DNA of 12,187 bases from assembly GCA_001774945.1 (NCBI GenBank), contig MFBL01000002.1:1-12187 (forward strand). Direction: 5' to 3'. The notes under the pieces are model-generated. The model saw only the letters and a list, made by a program, of their open reading frames with translations. It did no database searches and was not told the DNA's origin. Below are positions 4,920 to 10,619 of this stretch, piece after piece. How positions within the stretch are numbered: the stretch's first letter is position 1; every line of letters starts with the position of its first letter. The translations under genes were made by a program, and so were the position numbers. Source of the stretch: Candidatus Curtissbacteria bacterium RIFCSPHIGHO2_12_FULL_41_17. Lineage in GTDB: Bacteria; Patescibacteriota; Microgenomatia; Curtissbacterales; GWA2-41-24.

Positions 4920-5431
4920 ACCGTTGAGGCGCCCCAGGAAGCGGGTTTGGTGGCTACCTTAAAGCCGTTTGCTCTAATCATACCGACAATTTCGGAAATC
5001 ATCGTCCTTGTTTCACCGTTTGGACCAATATCAACATGAATTTCCAAGTTAATTCCCTCTGATTCGTTAAAAGCAAGTCTTGGATTTTTTTCTAAAAGTC
5101 CCATTTGGCCAAATTCTACAACAAGTTTTTCAGCAAGTGCCAAAGATATAAATGCCTCCTGCCAAATACGCTGTCTCATAGAATATAAATTAATAATTTT
5201 TTGCCTGCCCCAAAAATAAACACCACCCCTTCCTTTTTTATGAACAATTAATGCCGAAACAAAATCCGCGGTACCATTCACAGCTTCCGAATCGGTTCCG
5301 ATAATAATTTCAAAGGAGGCTTTTGGGTCTGTGCTTATAAATGAAACCATCTTCAAGATTGCCTCTTGCCAAGTTAAGGGACCGTAAGTCGGGCTATTGA
5401 AAGTCTGTGGAAGTACTTGGCTCTTACTCAT
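4901..5431 (-). CDS. YkuK-like (DUF458) RNase H-fold protein
   Basis: YkuK/DUF458 proteins have a ribonuclease H-like fold; their substrate is not established. I start at the ATG at 5431 (176 residues), since SPTYGPLTWQEAILKMVSFI matches the family N-terminus, while the longer frame to 5530 adds residues with no counterpart. Family blocks seen: FEIIIGTDSEA near 40-52 (with the Asp typical of RNase H-like cores), ALIVHKKGRGGVYFW, MRQRIWQEAFISLALAE, NLEIHVDIGPNGETRTMISEIVGMIRANGF and the C-terminal KPASWGASTVADRHV. The protein ends right at the tandem 3'-end copies. It is convergent with the DUF4399-like gene and has its own promoter at 5442-5471. No terminator is seen at its 3' end. Confidence 0.88.
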   Translation of the reverse strand: MSKSQVLPQTFNSPTYGPLTWQEAILKMVSFISTDPKASFEIIIGTDSEAVNGTADFVSALIVHKKGRGGVYFWGRQKIINLYSMRQRIWQEAFISLALAEKLVVEFGQMGLLEKNPRLAFNESEGINLEIHVDIGPNGETRTMISEIVGMIRANGFKVATKPASWGASTVADRHV

Positions 5432-5441
5432 GTTAGAGGTG

Positions 5442-5471
5442 ATTTTAGCCGATTTGGTTTCATAAAAGCAA
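5442..5471 (-). promoter_or_regulatory. Promoter of the YkuK-like gene
   Basis: On the minus strand TTGCTT (5471-5466), 18 bases, TAAAAT (5447-5442). Transcription would start only a few bases before the ATG at 5431, so the leader is nearly absent, which fits the lack of a Shine-Dalgarno. Confidence 0.5.
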
Positions 5472-5554
5472 CTAGTTTTCGGATAATAATTTTTGGAATT
5501 TGTATCTGATTCATTCAGTACAAATTCCATTCATCTTAAAGGGAAAGAGGAATA

Positions 5555-5585
5555 TTAAGGAGAAAACCGTAGGTTGTCTCCTTAA
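5555..5585. other. Long hairpin between the candidate sRNA and the YkuK-like gene
   Basis: TTAAGGAGA (5555-5563) pairs with TCTCCTTAA (5577-5585); after one mismatch, AACC pairs with GGTT around a 3-base loop. No T-run follows on either strand, so it is not a standard terminator. It begins right after the T-run of the terminator at 5594-5622 on the minus strand. Confidence 0.6.
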
Positions 5586-5622
5586 AAAGAAAAAAAGACC
5601 CCACAAGCGCTTAGGGGTCTTT
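5582..5622 (-). terminator. Strong minus-strand rho-independent terminator without an obvious protein gene before it
   Basis: AAAGACCCC (5594-5602) pairs with GGGGTCTTT (5614-5622), loop of 11 bases. On the minus strand the stem is followed by seven T, C and five T. It points into the YkuK-like gene, and the gene upstream of it (5756) runs the other way. Confidence 0.8.
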
Positions 5623-5685
5623 AAAAATACTAGCCAGTACCTTAACTGAAAGGGCTTTAGACCAAATAAATTGAGGTCTAATCCA
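5582..5685 (-). ncRNA. Candidate small RNA or attenuated leader
   Basis: On the minus strand a perfect TTGACA (5715-5710) is followed by an extended but poor -10 (TGTGAAGAT, 18-base spacer), then a 7-bp stem TTAGACC/GGTCTAA (5681-5675 with 5663-5657), and then a strong terminator ending in TTTTTTTCTTTTT. No reading frame of note lies between. This promoter, hairpin, terminator order is that of a small RNA of about 100 bases, or of an attenuator in front of the YkuK-like gene. It matches no RNA family I recognise. Confidence 0.4.
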
Positions 5686-5720
5686 ATCTTCACAAAGCAG
5701 ATGGCAAGCTGTCAAGAGGC

Positions 5721-5749
5721 TACTTGTAAATCGGCCTAGTTGGTATAAT
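5721..5749 (+). promoter_or_regulatory. Extended -10 promoter of the DUF5676-like gene
   Basis: A perfect TATAAT (5744-5749) is preceded by TGG (extended -10). The -35 is weak (TACTTG at 5721-5726 with a 17-base spacer). Six bases separate the box from the ATG at 5756, so the mRNA is predicted to be leaderless. Confidence 0.75.
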
Positions 5750-5755
5750 GTTGAT

Positions 5756-6013
5756 ATGCTTAAACCACTGCCTCTGGCCAACGCAGTAGCTTGTGCCTCT
5801 GTAGTTTTTTACGCTTTTTTATATCTATTAAAGCTTATTGCTCCTCCTTTTTTTAAACTACTTTTAAACAGCCAGTTTCTAGGGGCGCCGATAGCCTCAC
5901 AAGTTCCCGATTTAAACTTTGCCAATTTTTTGGGAGCTCTAATCGCTGTAGCTTGCATTTCTTGGATTTTTGGGTATTTGGTTGCTGTTTTTTACAATAG
6001 ATTCAGCGGTTGA
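5756..6013 (+). CDS. DUF5676-like small two-helix membrane protein
   Basis: This is an 85-residue membrane protein. The first hydrophobic helix covers about 8-30 (ANAVACASVVFYAFLYLLKLIAP region), a loop of some 25 residues follows, and the second helix is at about 55-78, ending in the family-like WIFGYLVAVFYNRF. That ending (G-x-x-x-A-x-x-YN-x-F) and the Ala/Cys-rich first helix fit DUF5676, a family of unknown role. There is no signal peptidase site. It has its own leaderless promoter and no clear terminator; the methyltransferase 158 bases downstream has a promoter of its own. The family call is moderately sure; the function is unknown. Confidence 0.75.
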   Translation: MLKPLPLANAVACASVVFYAFLYLLKLIAPPFFKLLLNSQFLGAPIASQVPDLNFANFLGALIAVACISWIFGYLVAVFYNRFSG

Positions 6014-6119
6014 TCAACCCGACACTTTCTATAAACTCCGCCGCTTTGTTCCCATAAAACCCTGATTATTATTCGTAGAAAAGCTTTGCTTATTTTTATT
6101 ATCAAAAACTTTTGACCTA

Positions 6120-6149
6120 TTGTAGCAGACAAAAATACTTTGTTAGAAT
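6120..6149 (+). promoter_or_regulatory. Probable promoter of the methyltransferase gene
   Basis: TTGTAG (6120-6125), 18 bases, then TGT-TAGAAT (TAGAAT at 6144-6149, extended -10). The leader would be about 16 bases with no Shine-Dalgarno. The rest of the gap 6014-6119 shows only a 4-bp AAGC/GCTT hairpin before a T-rich run near 6081-6100. Confidence 0.45.
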
Positions 6150-6171
6150 CTAATTTAAATTATCTATCCCT

Positions 6172-6819
6172 ATGACGCCAAAAAAAATTTCTGAAAAAAG
6201 ACTAAAACGAATCTGGGCGCAAGTGCCTGCTAATTATTACGATGAAGGAATTAAAAAAAACATTTTTCAAAAAATTTGGCATGGCACTAAACTTGCCCAA
6301 ATTTTAAAAATTCTTCCCAAGGATGCCGAAAAAATATTAGATATAGGCTGTTCAAGCGGTGTTTTAACTGCCCAAATAGCCAAAGCTCTTCCTAAAAGTC
6401 GCATTACCGGCCTCGATAGCTATGATAAGGCAATTATTTTTGCCCGCTCAAAATACCCTAAAATCACTTTTGTTGTTGCAGATGCCCATAAATTACCCTT
6501 TGGCAATAAGTCTTTTGATTTGATAATTTGTACTGAAACCTTAGAACACGTAATTGATCCTGGTAAGGTACTTTCAGAAATGCAGCGGGTCTTGAAAAAA
6601 AACGGTAGAGCAATTATTTCGATGGACTCCGGCAGTCTACTTTTCAGGTCGGCCTGGTACTTTTGGACAAAAACTAAAGGTAAGGTCTGGAAAGATGCTC
6701 ATCTTCATGAATTTAATGCCCAAATTCTCGAAGACTTAATTAAAAAATCGAAGTTTAGAATCAAAAAGAAAATTTCTTCTCATTTGGGAATGGCCGTCAC
6801 CTTTTTAGCAGCAGCTTGA
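6172..6819 (+). CDS. Class I SAM-dependent methyltransferase
   Basis: This is a 215-residue Rossmann-fold methyltransferase of the Methyltransf_11 type. Motif I ILDIGCSSG is at 55-63 (Cys-Ser-Ser where many have G-x-G), the acidic residue that binds the SAM ribose is in GLDSYDKA at 80-87, ADAHKLPF is at 103-110, the FDLIICTETLEHV strand-loop at 115-127, and LKKNGRAIISM at 141-151. The C-terminal half carries an aromatic segment (RSAWYFWTKTKGKVWKDAHLHEF) that probably forms the substrate pocket. Family members methylate quinones, lipids, sugars or small molecules, and I cannot tell which here. No biosynthetic neighbours help. Its stop is one base from the stop of the convergent regulator gene, with no terminator between. 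Confidence 0.9.
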   Translation: MTPKKISEKRLKRIWAQVPANYYDEGIKKNIFQKIWHGTKLAQILKILPKDAEKILDIGCSSGVLTAQIAKALPKSRITGLDSYDKAIIFARSKYPKITFVVADAHKLPFGNKSFDLIICTETLEHVIDPGKVLSEMQRVLKKNGRAIISMDSGSLLFRSAWYFWTKTKGKVWKDAHLHEFNAQILEDLIKKSKFRIKKKISSHLGMAVTFLAAA

Positions 6820-6820
6820 T

Positions 6821-7474
6821 TTAAGATTCCAGAAGCGATTCTTTTCTAAGTCCTTTAAGATTCTTAACCACGATCAATCTACCCTGATGCCCAATTAGAC
6901 CTTTCTTCTCTATCTTTTTGATTTCAATACTGGCGGTTTCGCGCGTTACCCCAACCATAGAAGCAAGATCGCTGTGAGTAAGCGGTACTTCAATAATAAC
7001 TTTGCCCTTTTCCCTGCGGCCAAATCGCTCGGCACAAATGGTAATAATTGAAGCAACTTTGGCATAAGCATTGCCAAAAACCAGATATTCCATCCTTTTT
7101 AAAAGACCGCCAAACCTAACAAGAATTTTGCTGGTAAGCTCAAAAAAAACTTCCGGATTGCTCTTGATAAAAACTAAAAACTTATCTTGCGGCACGCGCC
7201 AGAGATCAACGTTAGTCATTGTCTCTAAATAATAATTAGTGCGGGCATTGTTAACCGCCCACATTACAGGGAAAAAATCACCTGATTTGAAAATGATTAA
7301 AGTTAACTCTTCGCCTTTTTGGGAAACTGCATAAAGCCGCACGAAGCCTTTTGAGAGAAAATAAACACCGGTTGGAGTATCTTCGGCTCTTAAAATCGTT
7401 TCTCCCTTTTTGTAATGGAGCTGCGCAAAATCCCTGAAGAAAAGCTCGAGTTGAAATGAGGGAGTTTTCTTCAC
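6821..7474 (-). CDS. CRP/FNR-family transcription regulator
   Basis: The 217 residues have the standard two-domain layout: a cyclic-nucleotide-binding-like beta roll (about 15-110, with KKGETILRAEDTPTGVYFLSKGFVRLY), a dimerisation helix (about 108-145) and a Crp-type helix-turn-helix at 165-190 (LTHSDLASMVGVTRETASIEIKKIEKKGLI). Recognition-helix residues R-E-T match those of CRP that read the TGTGA half-site. The N-terminus has no cysteines, so it is not an Fe-S FNR; the cAMP pocket signature (G-E...R-S/T-A) is also not seen (SGDFFPVMWAVNN instead), so the ligand is unknown. The start is GTG at 7474, set by the -10 box TAAAAT six bases before it. Upstream are paired 18-bp dyads matching CRP/FNR-type operators, so autoregulation and control of the divergent gene are likely. 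Confidence 0.92.
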   Translation of the reverse strand: MKKTPSFQLELFFRDFAQLHYKKGETILRAEDTPTGVYFLSKGFVRLYAVSQKGEELTLIIFKSGDFFPVMWAVNNARTNYYLETMTNVDLWRVPQDKFLVFIKSNPEVFFELTSKILVRFGGLLKRMEYLVFGNAYAKVASIITICAERFGRREKGKVIIEVPLTHSDLASMVGVTRETASIEIKKIEKKGLIGHQGRLIVVKNLKGLRKESLLES

Positions 7475-7480
7475 GGGCCA

Positions 7481-7509
7481 ATTTTACCACCAAATAACTT
7501 TTTTGTAAT
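7481..7509 (-). promoter_or_regulatory. Extended -10 promoter of the CRP-like gene
   Basis: TGG-TAAAAT (TAAAAT at 7486-7481 on the minus strand) lies six bases before the GTG start. The -35 position (7509-7504) is poor and lies inside dyad A (7503-7520). A leaderless mRNA is predicted. Confidence 0.6.
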
Positions 7510-7543
7510 CAATCTAACAAAATAAGTGTAATTCAGGTTACTG
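7503..7543. promoter_or_regulatory. Paired CRP/FNR-type dyads A and B upstream of the regulator gene
   Basis: Dyad A (7503-7520) reads TTGTAA-N6-TAACAA and dyad B (7526-7543) reads GTGTAA-N6-TTACTG; centres are 23 bp apart. From the predicted start of the regulator mRNA (7474) they are centred at -37.5 and -60.5. The 41-bp block repeats at 7628-7668 with 31 matching bases. Confidence 0.65.
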
Positions 7544-7627
7544 CACAAAAATCAAAATAATGTATTATTATTACCCCTTCCCCGCTCCAATTAAGGAAAG
7601 AAGGCTAATTTAGCTGAAATTAATGGA

Positions 7628-7668
7628 ATGTAATAAATCCAACATAAATAGTGTAATTTTGTTAACTG
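7628..7668. promoter_or_regulatory. Paired CRP/FNR-type dyads C' and C upstream of the PH-like gene
   Basis: Dyad C' (7628-7645, ATGTAA-N6-CAACAT) and dyad C (7651-7668, GTGTAA-N6-TAACTG) again lie 23 bp apart. Dyad C is centred at 7659.5, exactly 41.5 bases before the predicted start at 7701, the classic place for activation by CRP-family proteins. Confidence 0.65.
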
Positions 7669-7688
7669 AAGTTTTTCACAAATTGAGT

Positions 7689-7694
7689 TATATA
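7689..7694 (+). promoter_or_regulatory. -10 box of the PH-like gene
   Basis: TATATA with no recognisable -35 (CTGAAG at 7666-7671), as expected for a promoter that needs an activator. The predicted start near 7701 gives a leader of about 43 bases ending in a strong Shine-Dalgarno. Confidence 0.5.
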
Positions 7695-7743
7695 AACAGC
7701 GGCCATCTCCCGCATCTTTCAGAAACAAGAAAGGGGGTGAAAA

Positions 7744-8190
7744 ATGAAAACTTTGGCTCAAAGCGATCTCTGGCGATTTGATCAAGTAGTAAAATCTAAA
7801 CCGATTATTACTAATGGGACTTCACGCGTGCTTGGTAAATTTCGCCAAGTCTTCCTTATGACACTATTCCCAGACCAGCTAATAGTTGAGGAACTGCGCA
7901 TAGTTTGGGTTAAAAGAAACGGGCCCTGGACAAACGAAGTTATTTCGATTATGGCAACTGACATTGCCTGTGTCAATGCCTCAACCGGGCCATTTTTTGG
8001 CCATATTCACATTAAAAGTCTGACTGGCGGTCCGGAAATTCTGGTTAATAGCATGACTAGAAAGAACGTCTATAGAATTCGCAGTCTTGTGGAAGGGATT
8101 GCCTTGGCTTCGCGAGAAGGTCTACAAATCGAAAGTGATGACCTAGAAGCGGAACGTCAAAATCTTTATAGGGCGGGCGAGATCCGCTAA
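7744..8190 (+). CDS. Soluble protein with a possible bacterial PH-like domain, target of the CRP-like regulator
   Basis: I do not recognise a named family with certainty. The 148-residue protein starts at an ATG with a very strong Shine-Dalgarno (AAGGGGGTG, about six bases away), unlike most genes here, which suggests high translation. From about residue 35 to 120 it alternates beta strands and ends in a helix: FLMTLFPDQLIVEELRIVWV, then EVISIMATDIACVNASTGPFFGHIHIKS and the final helix VYRIRSLVEGIALASREG. The order of a strand with D-Q-L-I-V, an I-x-x-x-I-x-x-V strand, G-x-F-G-x-I-x-I and a closing helix is what bacterial PH domains (bPH_2 type) look like. There is no signal or membrane segment. 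The C-terminus (ESDDLEAERQNLYRAGEIR) is a charged helix. It is divergent from the CRP-like gene with matching operators, so the two probably act in one response. Confidence 0.75.
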   Translation: MKTLAQSDLWRFDQVVKSKPIITNGTSRVLGKFRQVFLMTLFPDQLIVEELRIVWVKRNGPWTNEVISIMATDIACVNASTGPFFGHIHIKSLTGGPEILVNSMTRKNVYRIRSLVEGIALASREGLQIESDDLEAERQNLYRAGEIR

Positions 8191-8212
8191 ATAAAAACAG
8201 CAAATTGTCTTT

Positions 8213-8230
8213 TAAAAGGTGTAAGACACC
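8213..8230 (-). terminator. Weak terminator after transketolase
   Basis: On the minus strand GGTGT/ACACC (8230-8226 with 8222-8218, loop CTT) is followed by TTTT. The stem is only 5 bp. It also lies downstream of the 7744-8190 gene on the other strand. Confidence 0.35.
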
Positions 8231-8249
8231 GCAACTCCTTTGAAGAAAA

Positions 8250-10181
8250 TTACCCTAAAATTTGTAAAATCTTATCAATTATCCCTCTGGAGGAGATCTC
8301 CTCATAATCCAAAAGTTCCTGCGGTTTCCCGCTTTTGGGCATTTTGGCAACTGCAAGCTTAAAGACTTTAACTTGGCCGTCTTGGGCAAAAACATTCAAA
8401 ACCGCGTCTCCAAGTCCGCCTTCGGGGTAATGATCCTCGACGGTAATTACCAGATTGTTAGTTTCACTGGCCGCTTTTCTTAAAGTTTTCTCGTCAATCG
8501 GTTTAACGCTATAGGCATCGATCACTCTCACATTGACCTTCTTTTTCTTAAGCTCATCGGCTGCCCTCAAAGCCTCAATCAAAGTCACTCCGCAGGCGAC
8601 AATCGTCAGTTTATCAGTACTACTCGATCTAACCACTTTACTGCCTCCGATCTTAAATTGTTCTGCTTCCTTATATGTATATATAACAGGCGTCGCCGGC
8701 CGATTAGTCCGGATGTAGAAAATGCCCTCATTTTTAGAAGCAAGCTGCACCATGCGCCAAGTGGCCACTCCATCGGCCGGGTATAAAATCGTCGACCCGT
8801 CAATCGTCCTGAACATGGCAATATCCTGCAAAGCCATCTGCGAAGGGCCGTCTTCGCCAATGGAAACCCCAGCATGGCTTCCCAAAAACTTGACATTGGC
8901 CCTACTGTACCCAGCCATCCTGATTTGATCAAAAGCCCGTGTCAAAAAAACGCCGAAAGTCGCAACAAAAGGAACATAGCCCATCGCCGCCATCCCCACT
9001 GCTACGCTGACCATGTTTTGCTCAGCTATAAACATCTCATAAAAACGCTTGGGGTATTTGTCGTTAAATGACTCGGTGTATGTTGAGTTTTTGACATCGG
9101 CATCAAGACTAACCACCAGCGGATTGACTTCTGCAAGGACTGTGAGTGCCTCTCCATACGCCTTTCTGGTCGCAATTTCCTCATTAATTTTGTATGGAAC
9201 CTTCTCGACAAAGTTTACCTTGAGCGAAGCCGAAAGGCTCGAAGAATAAATACTGTTCGACCTTGTGGAGAACTTCATATTCTTGTCGGGTAAGGCTACT
9301 TTCCCCCTCAGACTTTTATCAACATTCCCTAGCTCTTTAACTGCTTTTTCAAAATCTTCCTGCGGCAGGGGCCTGCCATGCCAGCCGTTTACGTCCTCGA
9401 GCATAGAAACTCCCTTGCCTTTGACAGTTTTGGCAATAACTATCACTGGTTTCCCCTTACCGGTTTCAAGACTCGTCCAAAGATCGACCAGCGCCTTAAG
9501 ATCATGACCATCGATAACCATAGCCTGCCAACCAAAGGCTTCAACTCGCTTTTTATATGTTTCAACATCCCACCCAAGAAGCGTCTCCCCACTTTGCCCT
9601 AGCCTATTAACATCGACAATACCAATAAGATTATCCGCTTTATAATAGGAAGCAACTTCCATTGCTTCCCAGACAGATCCCTCTGCAAACTCGCCGTCTC
9701 CCATCAAGACATAAACAGTTGGTAGTTCGTAGTTGGTAGTTCGTAGTTGGTAGTCTGAGAGTTTACCCTGAGTGAGCGGAGCGAGTCGAAGGGCGAGGGC
9801 CATCCCAAGCCCAATACCCAGTCCCTGGCCCAATGATCCCGTGGCAACGTCTGCATATTTGAACCTCGGATTCGGATGCCCTTCCAAAGGACTGTTAATT
9901 GTCCTGTACCCAGTCAGATCTTTTTCTGTCAATCCGCTATAAGCGGCATACAAAGCGTAGACCAAAGGAGAAGCATGGCCTTTTGAAAAAATAATCCTGT
10001 CGTTTGCAGGATTTTCGGGGTTTTTTAGATCAAATCTGAATTTAGTCGAAAAAAGGGAAACCGCAAGCTCAACTGCCGAAAGAGAGGAATTAGTATGGCC
10101 GCTCCCAACCCTTGTAGTCATCTCCAAAATATAAAAGCGCACCAGACGAGCCAGCTTCTCCAGCTTCTCAATATCAGCCAT
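8250..10181 (-). CDS. tkt: Transketolase, full-length, with two repeat-derived insertions
   Basis: Transketolase moves two-carbon units between sugar phosphates with thiamine diphosphate (ThDP) and Mg2+, in the non-oxidative pentose phosphate pathway. All parts are in one 643-residue chain. The N-terminal domain has the substrate and ThDP loop GSGHTNSSLSA near 27-37, GHASP at 69-73, GSLGQGLGIGLGMALALRL at 115-133 and the Mg/ThDP motif GDGEFAEG at 161-168 with N192. The middle domain has the catalytic Glu in AEQNM (E387), and the C-terminal domain ends with DHYPEGGLGDAV. Two stretches are repeat DNA read in frame: residues about 130-155, in the loop before GDG, and about 311-327 in the interdomain linker; both places tolerate length change. 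The start at 10181 matches the family and lies six bases after a -10 box. All catalytic residues looked for are intact, so activity is expected. Confidence 0.95.
   Translation of the reverse strand: MADIEKLEKLARLVRFYILEMTTRVGSGHTNSSLSAVELAVSLFSTKFRFDLKNPENPANDRIIFSKGHASPLVYALYAAYSGLTEKDLTGYRTINSPLEGHPNPRFKYADVATGSLGQGLGIGLGMALALRLAPLTQGKLSDYQLRTTNYELPTVYVLMGDGEFAEGSVWEAMEVASYYKADNLIGIVDVNRLGQSGETLLGWDVETYKKRVEAFGWQAMVIDGHDLKALVDLWTSLETGKGKPVIVIAKTVKGKGVSMLEDVNGWHGRPLPQEDFEKAVKELGNVDKSLRGKVALPDKNMKFSTRSNSIYSSSLSASLKVNFVEKVPYKINEEIATRKAYGEALTVLAEVNPLVVSLDADVKNSTYTESFNDKYPKRFYEMFIAEQNMVSVAVGMAAMGYVPFVATFGVFLTRAFDQIRMAGYSRANVKFLGSHAGVSIGEDGPSQMALQDIAMFRTIDGSTILYPADGVATWRMVQLASKNEGIFYIRTNRPATPVIYTYKEAEQFKIGGSKVVRSSSTDKLTIVACGVTLIEALRAADELKKKKVNVRVIDAYSVKPIDEKTLRKAASETNNLVITVEDHYPEGGLGDAVLNVFAQDGQVKVFKLAVAKMPKSGKPQELLDYEEISSRGIIDKILQILG
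9200..9246 (-). repeat. Dispersed repeat in the transketolase interdomain linker
   Basis: The core at 9217-9244, with its flank AGTTTACC, matches the element at 9765-9793 and contains AGCC-GAAA-GGCT (9228-9239), a 4-bp hairpin with a GAAA loop. It is translated as roughly residues 311-327 (YSSSLSASLKVNFVEK region). The shared GGTAAACT is read in a different frame from the other copy. Confidence 0.65.
9717..9793 (-). repeat. Two repeat types inserted before the transketolase GDG motif
   Basis: A 14-bp unit AGTTGGTAGTTCGT occurs at 9717-9730 and 9731-9744, with ten more bases of a third copy to 9754. Next to it is a CCCTGAGTGAGC...GTCGAAGGG element (9765-9793). Together they encode about residues 130-155 (ALRLAPLTQGKLSDYQLRTT and on), where related bacterial enzymes have only a few residues before the VYVLMGDGE strand. 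Confidence 0.75.
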
Positions 10182-10187
10182 GATCTT

Positions 10188-10216
10188 AGATTAGCACAAG
10201 ATCATAAGACTCACAA
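10188..10216 (-). promoter_or_regulatory. Transketolase promoter, extended -10, leaderless
   Basis: On the minus strand TTGTGA (10216-10211), 17 bases, TGC-TAATCT (10193-10188), then six bases to the ATG. Confidence 0.65.
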
Positions 10217-10228
10217 AGAAGAACAGGC

Positions 10229-10257
10229 AAAAAATTAACTCAAAGAGATACTTTGAG
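10229..10257 (-). terminator. Terminator of the hydrolase operon, overlapping the last codons
   Basis: CTCAAAG (10239-10245) pairs with CTTTGAG (10251-10257), loop of five bases. On the minus strand the stem is followed by TTAATTTTTT, which includes the stop codon of the 128-aa gene. Confidence 0.6.
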
Positions 10258-10618
10258 GATTACCTTTTTCGTCGACGGGAGGCGGATGATGATCCCTCCA
10301 GCGAGCATCGTAGATCAACAGAGAATCAACTAACTCTGCTCCAGAATTCCAAATCAAAAGTTTAGCTCTTCGCCTAGGTGGCAGCTTCCCCGAGATATAG
10401 CTCCCTTCCAAGTGTGGGTAAGGGTAAGGGTCACGAATATCATATTCAACGCACAGATAGATACCACCCTTTTGCTGCTCCTCACCGATTTCCCCTTCGA
10501 TGTGGGTGGTTATGACTCCACCCTCATTACTTTGCCAGTTGCCATATTCGTCTACCTCGACTTCCCGCATCGTTCCCTGTCCCAAATCTATTCTTAAAGC
10601 CGAAATCCGTTCTAACAT
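10235..10618 (-). CDS. Protein of unknown function, second gene of the hydrolase operon (128 aa)
   Basis: I do not recognise it. I start it at the ATG at 10618, one base after the TAA of the hydrolase gene (TAA-G-ATG); the longer frame to 10756 lies wholly over the hydrolase 3' end in another frame. The sequence alternates charged and beta-prone stretches (ISALRIDLGQ, VITTHIEGEIG, GGIYLCVEYDIRD, RAKLLIWNSGAELVDSLLIYDARW), suggesting a compact beta-rich cytoplasmic protein. It has one cysteine and Pro-rich ends, no signal peptide and no membrane helix. Tight coupling to the hydrolase suggests a partner or inhibitor, by position only. A terminator hairpin covers its stop. Confidence 0.7.
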   Translation of the reverse strand: MLERISALRIDLGQGTMREVEVDEYGNWQSNEGGVITTHIEGEIGEEQQKGGIYLCVEYDIRDPYPYPHLEGSYISGKLPPRRRAKLLIWNSGAELVDSLLIYDARWRDHHPPPVDEKGNPQSISLS

Positions 10619-10619
10619 C

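Noticed and set aside
5511..5693. 60-aa minus-strand frame upstream of the YkuK-like gene
   Set aside because: It runs through three hairpins including a strong terminator and shows no protein features.
6003..6059. Minus-strand peptide FYGNKAAEFIESVGLINR before a stop, as a possible gene remnant
   Set aside because: Only 18 codons, preceded by two stops, and partly overlapping the DUF5676-like gene; too short to call.
7591..7785. 64-aa minus-strand frame over the operator region
   Set aside because: It covers the promoter, the operators and the start of the PH-like gene; no protein features.
8606..8932. Open frames in other phases within transketolase, both strands
   Set aside because: They are shadows of a full-length enzyme with intact motifs.
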